Virus record (IMG/VR): IMGVR_UViG_3300046529_000243
Span: 1-21,749 of that record
Source: a virus
Direction: 5' to 3' (one strand)
Length of the DNA stretch: 21,749 bases
Part shown: piece by piece, positions 13,572 to 20,440 of the stretch
Numbering within the stretch: the first letter of the stretch is position 1
Layout: every line of letters starts with the position of its first letter
Position numbers and translations under genes: made by a program
The notes under the pieces: generated by a model
Told to the model about the DNA's origin: nothing
The model's input: only the letters and a program-made list of their open reading frames with translations
Databases searched by the model: none

Positions 13572-14291
13572 GTGTCGGATCATACCGAACAGGATCATAC
13601 CCCCAAGCATCGCAAGATAGCGATCCTTGGTTCTGCAATTTCCTCAGTTCACTTCGCTCCAGTGCATGATCCCGAATGGGAAATCTGGGCGTGTAGTCCC
13701 GCAAACAAGGGGCTACAGCGATGCGATGTGTGGTTCGAATTGCACAATCTCGACATTAAAAGACGCGAAGGACTAACCGAGTGGCTGGACTATCTCAAGG
13801 CCCAGCCACTCGTCTACATGCAAAAACAATACCCGGACTTTCCTAACTCCAAGGAATATCCGCTCAAGGAGATGTTCGAGAAGTACGGTCCGTTTTGGTG
13901 GACCTCACAGCTCTCATACATGATTGCTCTCGCCCTCGAACAGAATCCGGTAGCTATCGGCATCTATGGTGTCGATATGGCAGCAAACAGTGAATACAAC
14001 CAGCAGCGGCTCGCCTGTCAGTACTTTATTACTAAAATTCTTGATAGGGACATCGAACTCATTGTTCCTCCTGAGTCCGACATTTTGGAGCCAGCGCCAC
14101 TATATGGCTATTGTGAGTCCTCTCGTCAGTGGCGCAAATATTATGCTCGCAAGCTGGAATTGCAGCATCGCGTTTCTAACCTGCAGCATGAAATTGATAA
14201 GAAATCCAAAGAAGCCGCGCACCTAGTTGGTGCGATGGACGATATGGAATACCAACTCGCGCACTGGGCTAATCGGCGAGATTTCTATTAA
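13572..14291 (+). CDS. Rossmann-like phage protein, 239 aa
   Basis: After a charged tail of about 14 residues, K-I-A-I-L-G-S-A-I-S-S (15-25) forms a first strand and Ser/Gly-rich loop typical of a nucleotide-binding Rossmann fold, followed by D-P-E-W-E-I-W-A-C-S-P-A-N (33-45). The middle has aromatic-rich helices (Y-G-P-F-W-W-T-S-Q-L-S-Y-M) and a strand V-A-I-G-I-Y-G-V-D-M. The last 50 residues are a charged helix, possibly a coiled coil. Proteins beginning this way recur in podophage head regions and are usually annotated as hypothetical. The start is GTG behind a strong AAGGAGA site (13561-13567). No catalytic residues can be assigned. Confidence 0.85.
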   Translation: MSDHTEQDHTPKHRKIAILGSAISSVHFAPVHDPEWEIWACSPANKGLQRCDVWFELHNLDIKRREGLTEWLDYLKAQPLVYMQKQYPDFPNSKEYPLKEMFEKYGPFWWTSQLSYMIALALEQNPVAIGIYGVDMAANSEYNQQRLACQYFITKILDRDIELIVPPESDILEPAPLYGYCESSRQWRKYYARKLELQHRVSNLQHEIDKKSKEAAHLVGAMDDMEYQLAHWANRRDFY

Positions 14292-14449
14292 TGCTCTATT
14301 TCAGGAAAAAGCCCTTCTATATAAGCTGGAATGAGGGCTATTTCCCGAATTTCACTTTTGGGTGGACGAGCGGCGGAGACCTGATTCTTTCATTGCGTCT
14401 CTGTCGCTGGTTTAAATTTACCAAATGGGTCGCCCGACCTCAAACATAA
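14291..14449 (+). CDS. Aromatic-rich mini-protein, 52 aa
   Basis: The gene starts in the TAATG overlap with the previous gene and encodes a basic, aromatic-rich peptide: M-L-Y-F-R-K-K-P-F-Y-I-S-W at the N-terminus, F-P-N-F-T-F-G-W-T-S-G-G-D in the middle, and a hydrophobic stretch L-I-L-S-L-R-L followed by C-R-W-F-K-F-T-K-W-V-A-R. It could bind the inner membrane peripherally or as a short amphipathic helix. Family unknown. The coding look and the close coupling support a real gene. Confidence 0.7.
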   Translation: MLYFRKKPFYISWNEGYFPNFTFGWTSGGDLILSLRLCRWFKFTKWVARPQT

Positions 14450-14507
14450 AAAATAAAATCACCGCGCAGGAAACGCGCATAACAACCCTGCCTAGGGAGG
14501 CACTTCT

Positions 14508-14879
14508 ATGGCTTTGTTTACCCCTTATCCGCTTAAGACCCGCACTTATAGCATTGCAACCACAACCACTTCCGGTGCCCCCGTCAGCACGGCTGTCATG
14601 GTGGGGCGGTGCAAGTATGTGGCGGGATGGTTCGCGCCCAACAATGCCGGCACCTCGACCAATGTCACCGGCTTTGACGTTATCGCGTTCCTCGCCGGTT
14701 CTGCAACTGCTACCGTTATTTCCAGCGGCACCAGCGTAACAACCACCACCGGGACGCTCGGATCTCCGGTGACCATCACCAGCACGGCATCCGTATTTCT
14801 GAATCCCGGCGATGTCATTCTTACCATTGGCTCGACCAGCCAAGCTGGGTTTGTGACGCACGTCGTTCAGGAGTTTTAA
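14508..14879 (+). CDS. Beta-rich virion-associated hypothetical protein, 123 aa
   Basis: A ribosome site (AGGGAGG) lies shortly before ATG 14508. The product is Thr/Ser/Val-rich with beta-like alternation (S-I-A-T-T-T-T-S-G-A, A-T-V-I-S-S-G-T-S-V-T-T-T-T-G), resembling small head-surface proteins. The middle carries G-W-F-A-P-N-N-A-G. It starts a run of small genes between capsid and adaptor that share this style. A head decoration or fibre-base role is possible. The 58 bases before it, after the mini-protein stop, hold no recognisable gene. Confidence 0.75.
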   Translation: MALFTPYPLKTRTYSIATTTTSGAPVSTAVMVGRCKYVAGWFAPNNAGTSTNVTGFDVIAFLAGSATATVISSGTSVTTTTGTLGSPVTITSTASVFLNPGDVILTIGSTSQAGFVTHVVQEF

Positions 14880-14883
14880 TCCA

Positions 14884-15195
14884 ATGTCGTCCTTCTTCGT
14901 GAAGCAGCCGGCTTCCCGGCTTATCAAGAACCAGCTGCTTCAATACACAGGAAGCGGGACACTGCTCACCACCCCATTCCTGTCCGAGACCTATCAAGTC
15001 CGGGTGCTCTCTCAGGTGAATGGTTGGTGCTCGATTGACAATACCACCGGCATGATTTCATCGTCAACCGGTGGCGTTCTTCTCGCGGCCAACACCGCGG
15101 CGGGGGATTACTTCACCGTCACCCCCGGGCAGGCATTCGCATTCAGCTCGACCACGACTGCCAGCGGGACAATCAGCGTGACGGAGATGTCCTGA
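14884..15195 (+). CDS. Beta-rich small protein, tandem copy A (103 aa)
   Basis: This 103-residue protein and the next are clear tandem paralogs. Shared landmarks are F-F-x-K at the start, Y-T-G-S-G-T, V-R-V-L-S-Q-V, L-x-A-A-N-T-A-x-G-D-Y-F and a C-terminal S-G-T-x-S-V-T-E-M. The composition is beta-rich and it probably forms a small sandwich. AGGAG (14869-14873) in the previous gene is a good ribosome site ten bases upstream. Function unknown; a head-surface or fibre-base component is a guess from position and style. Confidence 0.75.
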   Translation: MSSFFVKQPASRLIKNQLLQYTGSGTLLTTPFLSETYQVRVLSQVNGWCSIDNTTGMISSSTGGVLLAANTAAGDYFTVTPGQAFAFSSTTTASGTISVTEMS

Positions 15196-15497
15196 TGACT
15201 GCTTTCTTTCAAAAGGCGTCTTCGTCGCGGATTGGCTTCAATACGATATTGAATTATACCGGCTCCGGCACGGTCTCAACCACCAATGTCCATGCCGGTT
15301 GCTATCACGTCCGCGTTCTGTCCCAGGTTCCCGGGTTTCTGGCCATTGATGTGTCTGCCTCCAGTAGTGGCTCAGGCACACTAATTGCGGCCAATACCGC
15401 AGGCGGAGATTACTTTTCCTGCATTCCGGGAAACATCGTTACCTTTAGCTCAACACTCGGTACTAGCGGTACCTTAAGTGTCACGGAGATGCTATAA
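15195..15497 (+). CDS. Beta-rich small protein, tandem copy B (100 aa)
   Basis: Copy B of the pair begins at the TGATG overlap with copy A (stop TGA 15193-15195) and stops at TAATG with the next gene. It keeps the landmarks of copy A but differs in loops (for example it replaces W-C-S-I-D with F-L-A-I-D) and is about 40% identical by eye. Gene duplication followed by divergence is the simplest account. Co-assembly as a hetero-oligomer would be a reasonable idea, but nothing in the sequence shows it. Confidence 0.75.
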   Translation: MTAFFQKASSSRIGFNTILNYTGSGTVSTTNVHAGCYHVRVLSQVPGFLAIDVSASSSGSGTLIAANTAGGDYFSCIPGNIVTFSSTLGTSGTLSVTEML

Positions 15498-15943
15498 TGG
15501 CCTCAACAGTAGATTCAAAGACGGCGCTCACGGCCATGGTTTCCGTGTTGACCGCCTACACTTCCGCGGTGGGCGTTTCCACTGCGACCTTCAATACCTC
15601 GCTGGCGTCCCAGCAGACTGCCGACACCTCACTGTCGTCGGCGGAAAGCAAAATCTTGACCCAGATCAGCAGCGCCATTGGCTCTGCGCAACCGTCCAGC
15701 AGCATTCACAACAGTGCTTTTGGCACCGGGGTGGACTTTCGCACCCTCTACACCGCCATGGCCTCGGCCATCACAGCCTTTTCTTCGGCTAGCTCGGTTA
15801 CAACCGGCAATTTCGCCACGCAGCTGTCGTCAATGATAACCATTGATACAGGTCTCACCAGCGTGGAAAGCGGCCTTGTTACCTTGCTCACCAGCGCAGT
15901 CGGCAATGCCACGCCCGCCGCTTCTACTCATAGTCAGGTTTGA
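15497..15943 (+). CDS. Duplicated helical-module protein, 148 aa
   Basis: The 148 residues contain two copies of a roughly 62-residue module: residues about 10-71 and 83-145. Shared pattern is [A/S]-x-[T/V]-A-[Y/F]-S/T-S-A, then S-L-A-S-Q-Q-T-A-D-T-S-L-S-S-A-E-S in copy 1 and Q-L-S-S-M-I-T-I-D-T-G-L-T-S-V-E-S in copy 2, then helix and a close of S-S-x-I-H or A-A-S-T-H. A third copy is the next gene. Mostly helix, hydrophobic with few charges, low Cys. No family recognised. TAATG overlap with copy B of the previous pair. Confidence 0.75.
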   Translation: MASTVDSKTALTAMVSVLTAYTSAVGVSTATFNTSLASQQTADTSLSSAESKILTQISSAIGSAQPSSSIHNSAFGTGVDFRTLYTAMASAITAFSSASSVTTGNFATQLSSMITIDTGLTSVESGLVTLLTSAVGNATPAASTHSQV

Positions 15944-16177
15944 AAAATGGCCTCCAACATTGACGGAAGACAACTCCTCACCTGGTTTACGGATTCCATG
16001 GTGGCGCTCTGCCTCACCCAGGCGTCCGGCACCACGACTACTTGCACCCAGATGGTAACCTCCATCGCTAGCCAGGCGTCAGCGGATACCGGCCTGTCCA
16101 ATCAGGAAAAGGGTATCCTGACCGCCATCTCGACTGCGTTCTCCAAGGCGGCCACGCAGCCCAGCTCGGGCATTCAC
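15524..16177 (+). repeat. Three copies of one helical module across two genes
   Basis: Copies at about 15524-15709, 15743-15931 and 15971-16177. Common residues are the T-D-T-x-L-S/T-x-x-E-x-x-I/L core and a closing S-x-I/T-H. The first two sit in one protein, the third is a separate 80-residue protein beginning with the same M-A-S-x-x-D. Confidence 0.7.
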
Positions 16178-16189
16178 GCAGTTCTATGA
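15947..16189 (+). CDS. Single-module helical protein, 80 aa
   Basis: This protein is one stand-alone copy of the module found twice in the previous gene: V-T-S-I-A-S-Q-A-S-A-D-T-G-L-S-N-Q-E-K (about 37-55), then I-L-T-A-I-S-T-A-F-S-K, ending S-S-G-I-H-A-V-L. It begins M-A-S-N-I-D, like the partner gene's M-A-S-T-V-D. It has two Cys absent from the partner (C22, C33). The stop overlaps the next ATG as ATGA. Confidence 0.75.
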   Translation: MASNIDGRQLLTWFTDSMVALCLTQASGTTTTCTQMVTSIASQASADTGLSNQEKGILTAISTAFSKAATQPSSGIHAVL

Positions 16190-16506
16190 GAACCAGCCTC
16201 AAGCTTGATGGCGATACGGTTGTTGTCAGGAACTACGAGGACGCGCAGGACATTGCAGACGGGGCTCATCTCTTATCCGACCGGCCGCAGCATGGGCGGG
16301 ACTTTCATCACAAGTGGAGCCTGCCCCCAACCCGAGTTATTGCCTTCTATAACGAGTATTGCGGCGATGGCTATGCGCCCCATAAGCCCATGAATGCTGA
16401 ATTCTGGGCCTGGGTGGACAAGAAAATGAAAGACCCGCAATACCGGGTGTTCTGGACCCATAACCCGAGCAACCCCTACAGGCTGGGCTGGGATGGCCTG
16501 CGGTGA
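16186..16506 (+). CDS. Conserved-looking phage hypothetical protein, 106 aa
   Basis: The product begins with a strand-like L-K-L-D-G-D-T-V-V-V-R-N-Y-E-D-A (5-20), then H-H-K-W-S-L-P (41-47), A-F-W-A-W-V-D-K-K-M-like helix near 90, and D-P-Q-Y-R-V-F-W-T (83-91). A phage family in podovirus head/neck regions has this arrangement of a short strand, a histidine-rich turn, a helix and a D-P-x-[YW]-R ending, but I cannot name it with certainty. It overlaps both neighbours by a few bases. Confidence 0.75.
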   Translation: MRTSLKLDGDTVVVRNYEDAQDIADGAHLLSDRPQHGRDFHHKWSLPPTRVIAFYNEYCGDGYAPHKPMNAEFWAWVDKKMKDPQYRVFWTHNPSNPYRLGWDGLR

Positions 16507-16675
16507 CCGTACCTGCTACCGCGGGACCATTGACGACTACAACATGCAATACAAGGACGGCCCCTGCAAGGCAGTGAAATGCCAATGGGAGGGGCCGACA
16601 CGCCCACATTTTACCGATAACCCCGCCCGACTTGTCTACAAGGGCGATGGACGTTGGGTCTTTGAATGGCACTAA
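16493..16675 (+). CDS. CX4C...CX4C mini-protein, 60 aa
   Basis: ATG 16493 lies inside the end of the previous gene, and the stop at 16673-16675 lies inside the adaptor start. The 60 residues contain two symmetric Cys pairs, C3-x4-C8 and C25-x4-C30, with many aromatic residues and a C-terminal G-D-G-R-W-V-F-E-W-H. A zinc knuckle is possible; disulfides would be unusual in the cytoplasm. No function assigned. The tight overlaps on both sides and the sense composition argue for a real gene. Confidence 0.65.
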   Translation: MACGDRTCYRGTIDDYNMQYKDGPCKAVKCQWEGPTRPHFTDNPARLVYKGDGRWVFEWH

Positions 16676-17529
16676 CCACTTACGCGACCTTTCAGGCGGC
16701 AATAGCGGACCAGATTGTCCGCTCCGACTTGACCAGCCAGATTATCGACTGTATCACGTTGTTTGAAGTGGAGGCATCGCGTGAGCTATTCCATCAACGA
16801 TTGGCTGAAACAACCACCATTCTTGTTCCCTCCAACCCTGCTGCTATTCTGGTCACTGGCGCCGCTAATAATGGAAGCGGCCTTATTCGACTTTCTATCA
16901 CCAGTACATCGACTCTCACAACCGGGCAAGAACTGGCCGTTTTCTCCGTAGGGGGCACCACGGAGGCGAACGGCACCTGGATTATCACGGTCATCAATAC
17001 GACCCAGCTCGACCTGCAAGGCTCGACATTTGCCAACACCTATACGAGCGGCGGCCAGGTCCAGGCCCCGCAGGGCATTTGTACGCTGCCGAGCGACTAT
17101 ATGGGATGGAGGCGCGTCACCTGGACGGGCTCGCCCACCACGGAGCTGCAATATGTCCATCCGTCGATATTGACGGTTGAATTTCCTACATTCCTGCCAA
17201 TCATCGCAACCGATGTACCGCGGGTTTTTACAATCGAGGGAAACAACCTCAAAATCATGCCGGCTAACGGCACGCCAATCGAATTCGATTACTTTGCCAA
17301 AACCGCCGCCCTCTCGGGCGCACTGAATTGGCTCTTTGTCAACTATGTGGACGCCTATTGGAACGGAGTCCTCGAGCAGATCTATCGCTATATGAAGGAC
17401 TACGAGCAGGCGCAGGTCTATCAGCAAGCCAAGTCAGTGATTTTCGAGCAAATCCATACCAAGCGATTCAGGGAAGAAGGCCAGCTCACCATAAGGGTGC
17501 AGGGCTCTAGCTACGGAGCTACGCCCTAA
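16666..17529 (+). CDS. Neck adaptor (head-completion) protein with inserted beta domain
   Basis: The adaptor ring binds below the portal and connects to the nozzle. The N-terminal helices (Y-A-T-F-Q-A-A-I-A-D-Q-I-V-R-S-D-L-T, then I-D-C-I-T-L-F-E-V-E-A-S-R-E-L-F) match the gp4/SU10-adaptor style. Residues 61-132 (16846-17061) are an inserted beta domain, N-N-G-S-G-L-I-R-L...G-G-T-T-E-A-N-G-T-W...Y-T-S-G-G, resembling the FCCH domain often detected in phage proteins. The adaptor fold resumes with L-P-S-D-Y-M-G-W-R-R, and ends with helices (L-E-Q-I-Y-R-Y-M-K-D-Y-E-Q-A) and a C-terminal tail. It is followed by the nozzle gene with a 1-base stop/start overlap, the expected order. Confidence 0.85.
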   Translation: MALTTYATFQAAIADQIVRSDLTSQIIDCITLFEVEASRELFHQRLAETTTILVPSNPAAILVTGAANNGSGLIRLSITSTSTLTTGQELAVFSVGGTTEANGTWIITVINTTQLDLQGSTFANTYTSGGQVQAPQGICTLPSDYMGWRRVTWTGSPTTELQYVHPSILTVEFPTFLPIIATDVPRVFTIEGNNLKIMPANGTPIEFDYFAKTAALSGALNWLFVNYVDAYWNGVLEQIYRYMKDYEQAQVYQQAKSVIFEQIHTKRFREEGQLTIRVQGSSYGATP

Positions 17530-19289
17530 TGGCTAACCTGATATCGTTCGGAGAGTATCGCCCGGACGTTGCAGACTATCAGGGAGAGCATACCAAAGAC
17601 GCCACCAACGTTGTCCCGCAGGGGGATGGGTATGGTCCCTTCCCGTCCTTCGCGGCCTTCAGTCAGGCGCTCTCCGGTCAATGCCGCGGGTTCTTCTACG
17701 GCCTGAAAAATGACGGTAGTATTGCGGTGTTTGCCGCAACCTCGACCAATCTCTACCTGCTCAACAGCACCACGCAGACATGGACCAACGTTTCCAAGGG
17801 TGGTGGACCTTATACTGCGCTAGCCTCTACTGCCCAATGGGACTTTGAGCAATTCAACAACTTCATCCTGGCCACTCAGGTCAATGTCCCGGTTCAAGTC
17901 TATGACCTCACGGCATCGAGCGCTTTTGCGGACCTTGGGGGCTCGCCGCCGCAGGCTGCGTATATCGCTGTTGTCAACCAGTTCGTTGTTCTCTCTGGCC
18001 TCGCCTCTCCAAACGTATATCGCGTACAATGGTCAGGCAATGGTTCCGTTACAAGCTGGACCGCAGGTATTAATCAATCAGACTTTCAGGACTTGGCAGA
18101 CGGAGGCATCTGCCGAGGCGTATCCGGTGGCGACGTATTCGGCCTCATCTTTCAGGACCGCATGATCCGGCGCATGACCTACGCGCCCGGCAGTCCTTAC
18201 ATATTCGGGATTGATAAGATCGCCCAGGGGGAGGGCCTGTACGCTCCCTATTCGATCATCAATTCCGATGTGGGTATTTTCTACCTGTCCACTCAGGGGT
18301 TCAAGATGTGGAACCCCGGCGCCAACCCAACGCCGATTGGCAAAGAGAGAGTGGACAGGACGTTCTTTAATACCGTCGACACCAGCAACCTGCAACTGAT
18401 CATAGGCTGCGCAGACCCGACCAAGCCAAGGGTCTATTGGGCTTATAAGAGCCAGCAGCAGGCTCAGACAATGTTCGACACCATCCTGTGCTATGACTGG
18501 GTGTTGGACAGGTGGTCTACGATTACCCAGACCGGAGAGTATTTCGCGCCTCTTGCGGCTCCCGGCCTGACGCTTGAGCAGACCGATGCGGCGTTCGGTG
18601 TCCAGCCGGCCGTCGCGGTAAGCTCGATTACCACGTCGACTTCGGCCCTGGTGGTGAACGCCACCAACCACGGCATGTCCATCGGGCAGGGGATTTACTT
18701 CGGCACCAATGTGGTTGGCCTAACCGCTTCTACGCCTTATTATGTGATATCGACCTCCTTCGGCGCCAACTCGTTTAAGATTTCGGCAACCGGAGGGGTG
18801 GGTACCTTACAGGGTACACCCGTTGGAACTACAAGCTCGGCAACGACCACCAGCTCAAGTGCAATCACGTTCCAGCAGGGCGACATTGACACGCTTAACC
18901 TAGGAACGTTCGATTCGATTTCGATTTCCCAGCTGCCGACGCTTGCCGCAGTGGACGTGACCCATAAGGCGGGCTTTTTCACCGGCCCCAACTTGCAGGC
19001 GACGATTGAATCCGCCGAGCATGGCGACAGTATGCGGCGTATTTTCATCAGCGGCTATCGCCCAATCACTGACGCTCCAAAGGCTAATATCTTTGGTTCG
19101 CTCTCGGAGCGCGAGGCAGAGGAAAACGCCTCCACCTATACCACTGAGCAGATCACCAATGCGGTTGGGATTATTCCCTGCCGCGCCACTACGCGTTATG
19201 CGCGGGGCAAGATTAGAATTACTGCGGGCTCCACTTGGACCTTCGCCGCAGGTCTTGAGCCCATCATTAGCTTGGAAGGCCAGCGGTGA
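17529..19289 (+). CDS. Tail nozzle (gp10/gp12-like beta-propeller) with inserted domain
   Basis: The nozzle is a hexameric or similar ring that extends the neck and closes the DNA channel in short-tailed phages. The N-terminus, F-G-E-Y-R-P-D-V-A-D-Y (7-17) and A-T-N-V-V-P-Q-G-D-G-Y-G-P-F-P-S (25-40), is the common start of these proteins. Repeated blade-like strands follow (A-V-F-A-A-T-S-T-N-L-Y, W-D-F-E-Q-F-N-N-F-I-L, Y-I-A-V-V-N-Q-F-V-V-L, V-Y-W-A-Y). Residues about 362-442 (18612-18854) are an inserted beta domain with N-H-G-M-S-I-G-Q-G-I-Y-F and Y-Y-V-I-S-T-S, unlike the propeller around it. The core resumes at I-D-T-L-N-L-G-T-F-D-S. The stop overlaps the next GTG. Confidence 0.85.
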   Translation: MANLISFGEYRPDVADYQGEHTKDATNVVPQGDGYGPFPSFAAFSQALSGQCRGFFYGLKNDGSIAVFAATSTNLYLLNSTTQTWTNVSKGGGPYTALASTAQWDFEQFNNFILATQVNVPVQVYDLTASSAFADLGGSPPQAAYIAVVNQFVVLSGLASPNVYRVQWSGNGSVTSWTAGINQSDFQDLADGGICRGVSGGDVFGLIFQDRMIRRMTYAPGSPYIFGIDKIAQGEGLYAPYSIINSDVGIFYLSTQGFKMWNPGANPTPIGKERVDRTFFNTVDTSNLQLIIGCADPTKPRVYWAYKSQQQAQTMFDTILCYDWVLDRWSTITQTGEYFAPLAAPGLTLEQTDAAFGVQPAVAVSSITTSTSALVVNATNHGMSIGQGIYFGTNVVGLTASTPYYVISTSFGANSFKISATGGVGTLQGTPVGTTSSATTTSSSAITFQQGDIDTLNLGTFDSISISQLPTLAAVDVTHKAGFFTGPNLQATIESAEHGDSMRRIFISGYRPITDAPKANIFGSLSEREAEENASTYTTEQITNAVGIIPCRATTRYARGKIRITAGSTWTFAAGLEPIISLEGQR

Positions 19290-19606
19290 CAGTCGGCTCT
19301 GGGCTTTACATCAATCTGGCTGAGAAGAATCCGCTTATCGTCAATACTGCCATTAAGCAGCTCATCGAAGGGCGATCTAACGCAGTCGGGACGGTCACGC
19401 TCACGACCGGAACGGCTACAACCGTTACGGCCATAACCTGCGGCCCGCAAAGCGCGGTGTTCTTATTCCCGACGACTGCCAATGCGGCGGCCGCGGTGAC
19501 GACTGTATCCGTGCCCTCCACCAATATTATCCGGGGGCAGTTCATCGTCAACCATGCCAGCAACGCTAACACCGATAAGATTTATAACTATCTGGCTATC
19601 GGATGA
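19286..19606 (+). CDS. Beta-rich virion protein, 106 aa
   Basis: Starting with GTG in a GTGA overlap with the nozzle stop, this 106-residue product has A-E-K-N-P-L-I-V-N-T-A-I-K-Q-L-I-E-G-R-S-N (12-32), G-T-V-T-L-T-T-G-T-A-T-T-V-T, a P-x-S-A-V-F-L-F-P strand and a closing F-I-V-N-H-A-S-N-A-N-T-D. Short proteins of this design commonly follow nozzle genes in podophages and resemble fibre-end domains. It probably sits on the tail or fibre base. No enzyme motif. Confidence 0.75.
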   Translation: MTVGSGLYINLAEKNPLIVNTAIKQLIEGRSNAVGTVTLTTGTATTVTAITCGPQSAVFLFPTTANAAAAVTTVSVPSTNIIRGQFIVNHASNANTDKIYNYLAIG

Positions 19607-20046
19607 CCAATACTTTTAACCGCAACGACGGTACGTTCGCCCAAGTGGACATGGCGAGCCTCACGCCGGGCCTTACAACCGTCACCAAAGCCACCACGGC
19701 CAACGTAGCCCTGAGCAGCACTGCCAGTTATTTTGATGGACCGAGCGTATCGCAGGGCTCATCCGGGACATGGTACGCCAGCGGCAGCATTACACTACAG
19801 AGCACGGCCGGCAGCGACAACTTTGCTGCCAAGCTGTGGGACGGCTCTACCGTCATAGCAAGCGGCGCGGTTACCACTGTTGGCGCAAGCGCTATAGGGC
19901 AAATTGCATTATCGGGAGTCATTGTCTCCCCGGCTGGAAATCTGAAAATATCGGCCTCAGATTTTACCGGCACACACGGCAATATCCTTTTTAACTTCTC
20001 AGGTAATAGCGCCGATAGCTTTATTACTGCGGTGCGGATTGGCTGA
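19603..20046 (+). CDS. Beta-rich virion/fibre-associated protein, 147 aa
   Basis: This 147-residue protein begins N-T-F-N-R-N-D-G-T-F and contains repeated beta strands: W-Y-A-S-G-S-I-T-L-Q-S, F-A-A-K-L-W-D-G-S-T-V-I-A-S-G, L-K-I-S-A-S-D-F, ending F-I-T-A-V-R-I-G. The composition and strand spacing fit a jelly-roll-like surface domain such as those at fibre ends or decorating heads. It starts at an ATGA overlap and ends 8 bases into the next gene (TTG 20039, TGA 20044-20046). Confidence 0.75.
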   Translation: MTNTFNRNDGTFAQVDMASLTPGLTTVTKATTANVALSSTASYFDGPSVSQGSSGTWYASGSITLQSTAGSDNFAAKLWDGSTVIASGAVTTVGASAIGQIALSGVIVSPAGNLKISASDFTGTHGNILFNFSGNSADSFITAVRIG

Positions 20047-20440
20047 AGTCCTCTGTGTCGACCCCGCCAAGGTGCCCGAGCTTTGGCCGCATGTTTCTGA
20101 CTTGGTTAAACGCGGACTCAGCTACGGCTCGGAAGACTTCGAAGAGGTCAAGGAAAAAGTCCATTCCGGCCTGTGGCTTCTCTGGCTGGTCGTTGAAGAC
20201 CTGAGAATTAAAGGGATAGTCATTACCGCATTGATTGGCAACGCCTGTGAGATCATTGCCGCAGCGGGGCGCGATTTCATAGCCTTGATTCACCTGATCC
20301 GCCACCTCGAGGCTTTTGCCCGAGCTGAAGGGCGCGAACGCATGCTGATAACCGGCCGCAGAGGATGGCTAAGAGTGCTCAAACACTATCATCCCATCGG
20401 GACCGTTGGCGATTTGGTCAGCCTTGAAAGAATACTATGA
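20039..20440 (+). CDS. GNAT-like protein
   Basis: This 133-residue protein starts at TTG, overlapping the previous stop by eight bases. Landmarks are L-W-P-H-V-S-D-L-V-K-R-G (about 15-26), a central strand pair (G-L-W-L-L-W-L-V-V-E-D, I-K-G-I-V-I-T-A-L-I), and a helix-strand end, L-E-A-F-A-R-A-E-G-R-E-R-M-L-I-T-G-R-R-G-W-L-R-V-L. The overall order, including the G-R-R-G-W turn before an amphipathic helix, resembles truncated GNAT acetyltransferases seen between tail and ejection genes of podophages. The pyrophosphate-loop motif Q/R-x-x-G-x-G/A is absent, so activity is uncertain. Structural use is the alternative. Confidence 0.7.
   Translation: MAEVLCVDPAKVPELWPHVSDLVKRGLSYGSEDFEEVKEKVHSGLWLLWLVVEDLRIKGIVITALIGNACEIIAAAGRDFIALIHLIRHLEAFARAEGRERMLITGRRGWLRVLKHYHPIGTVGDLVSLERIL

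Noticed and set aside
14450-14507. Promoter or terminator in the A-rich gap
   Set aside because: No clear -35/-10 pair, and the inverted repeats (for example GCGC around AGGAAAC) are too short to support a terminator.
14425-14739. + strand frame covering the gap before 14508
   Set aside because: It continues far into the beta-rich gene in the wrong frame, is Pro/Leu/Arg-rich as expected off-frame, and lacks a ribosome site.
15478-15792. Frame with many His and Arg overlapping the module protein
   Set aside because: Composition is that of an off-frame reading, and the frame used by the duplicated module is clearly the real one.
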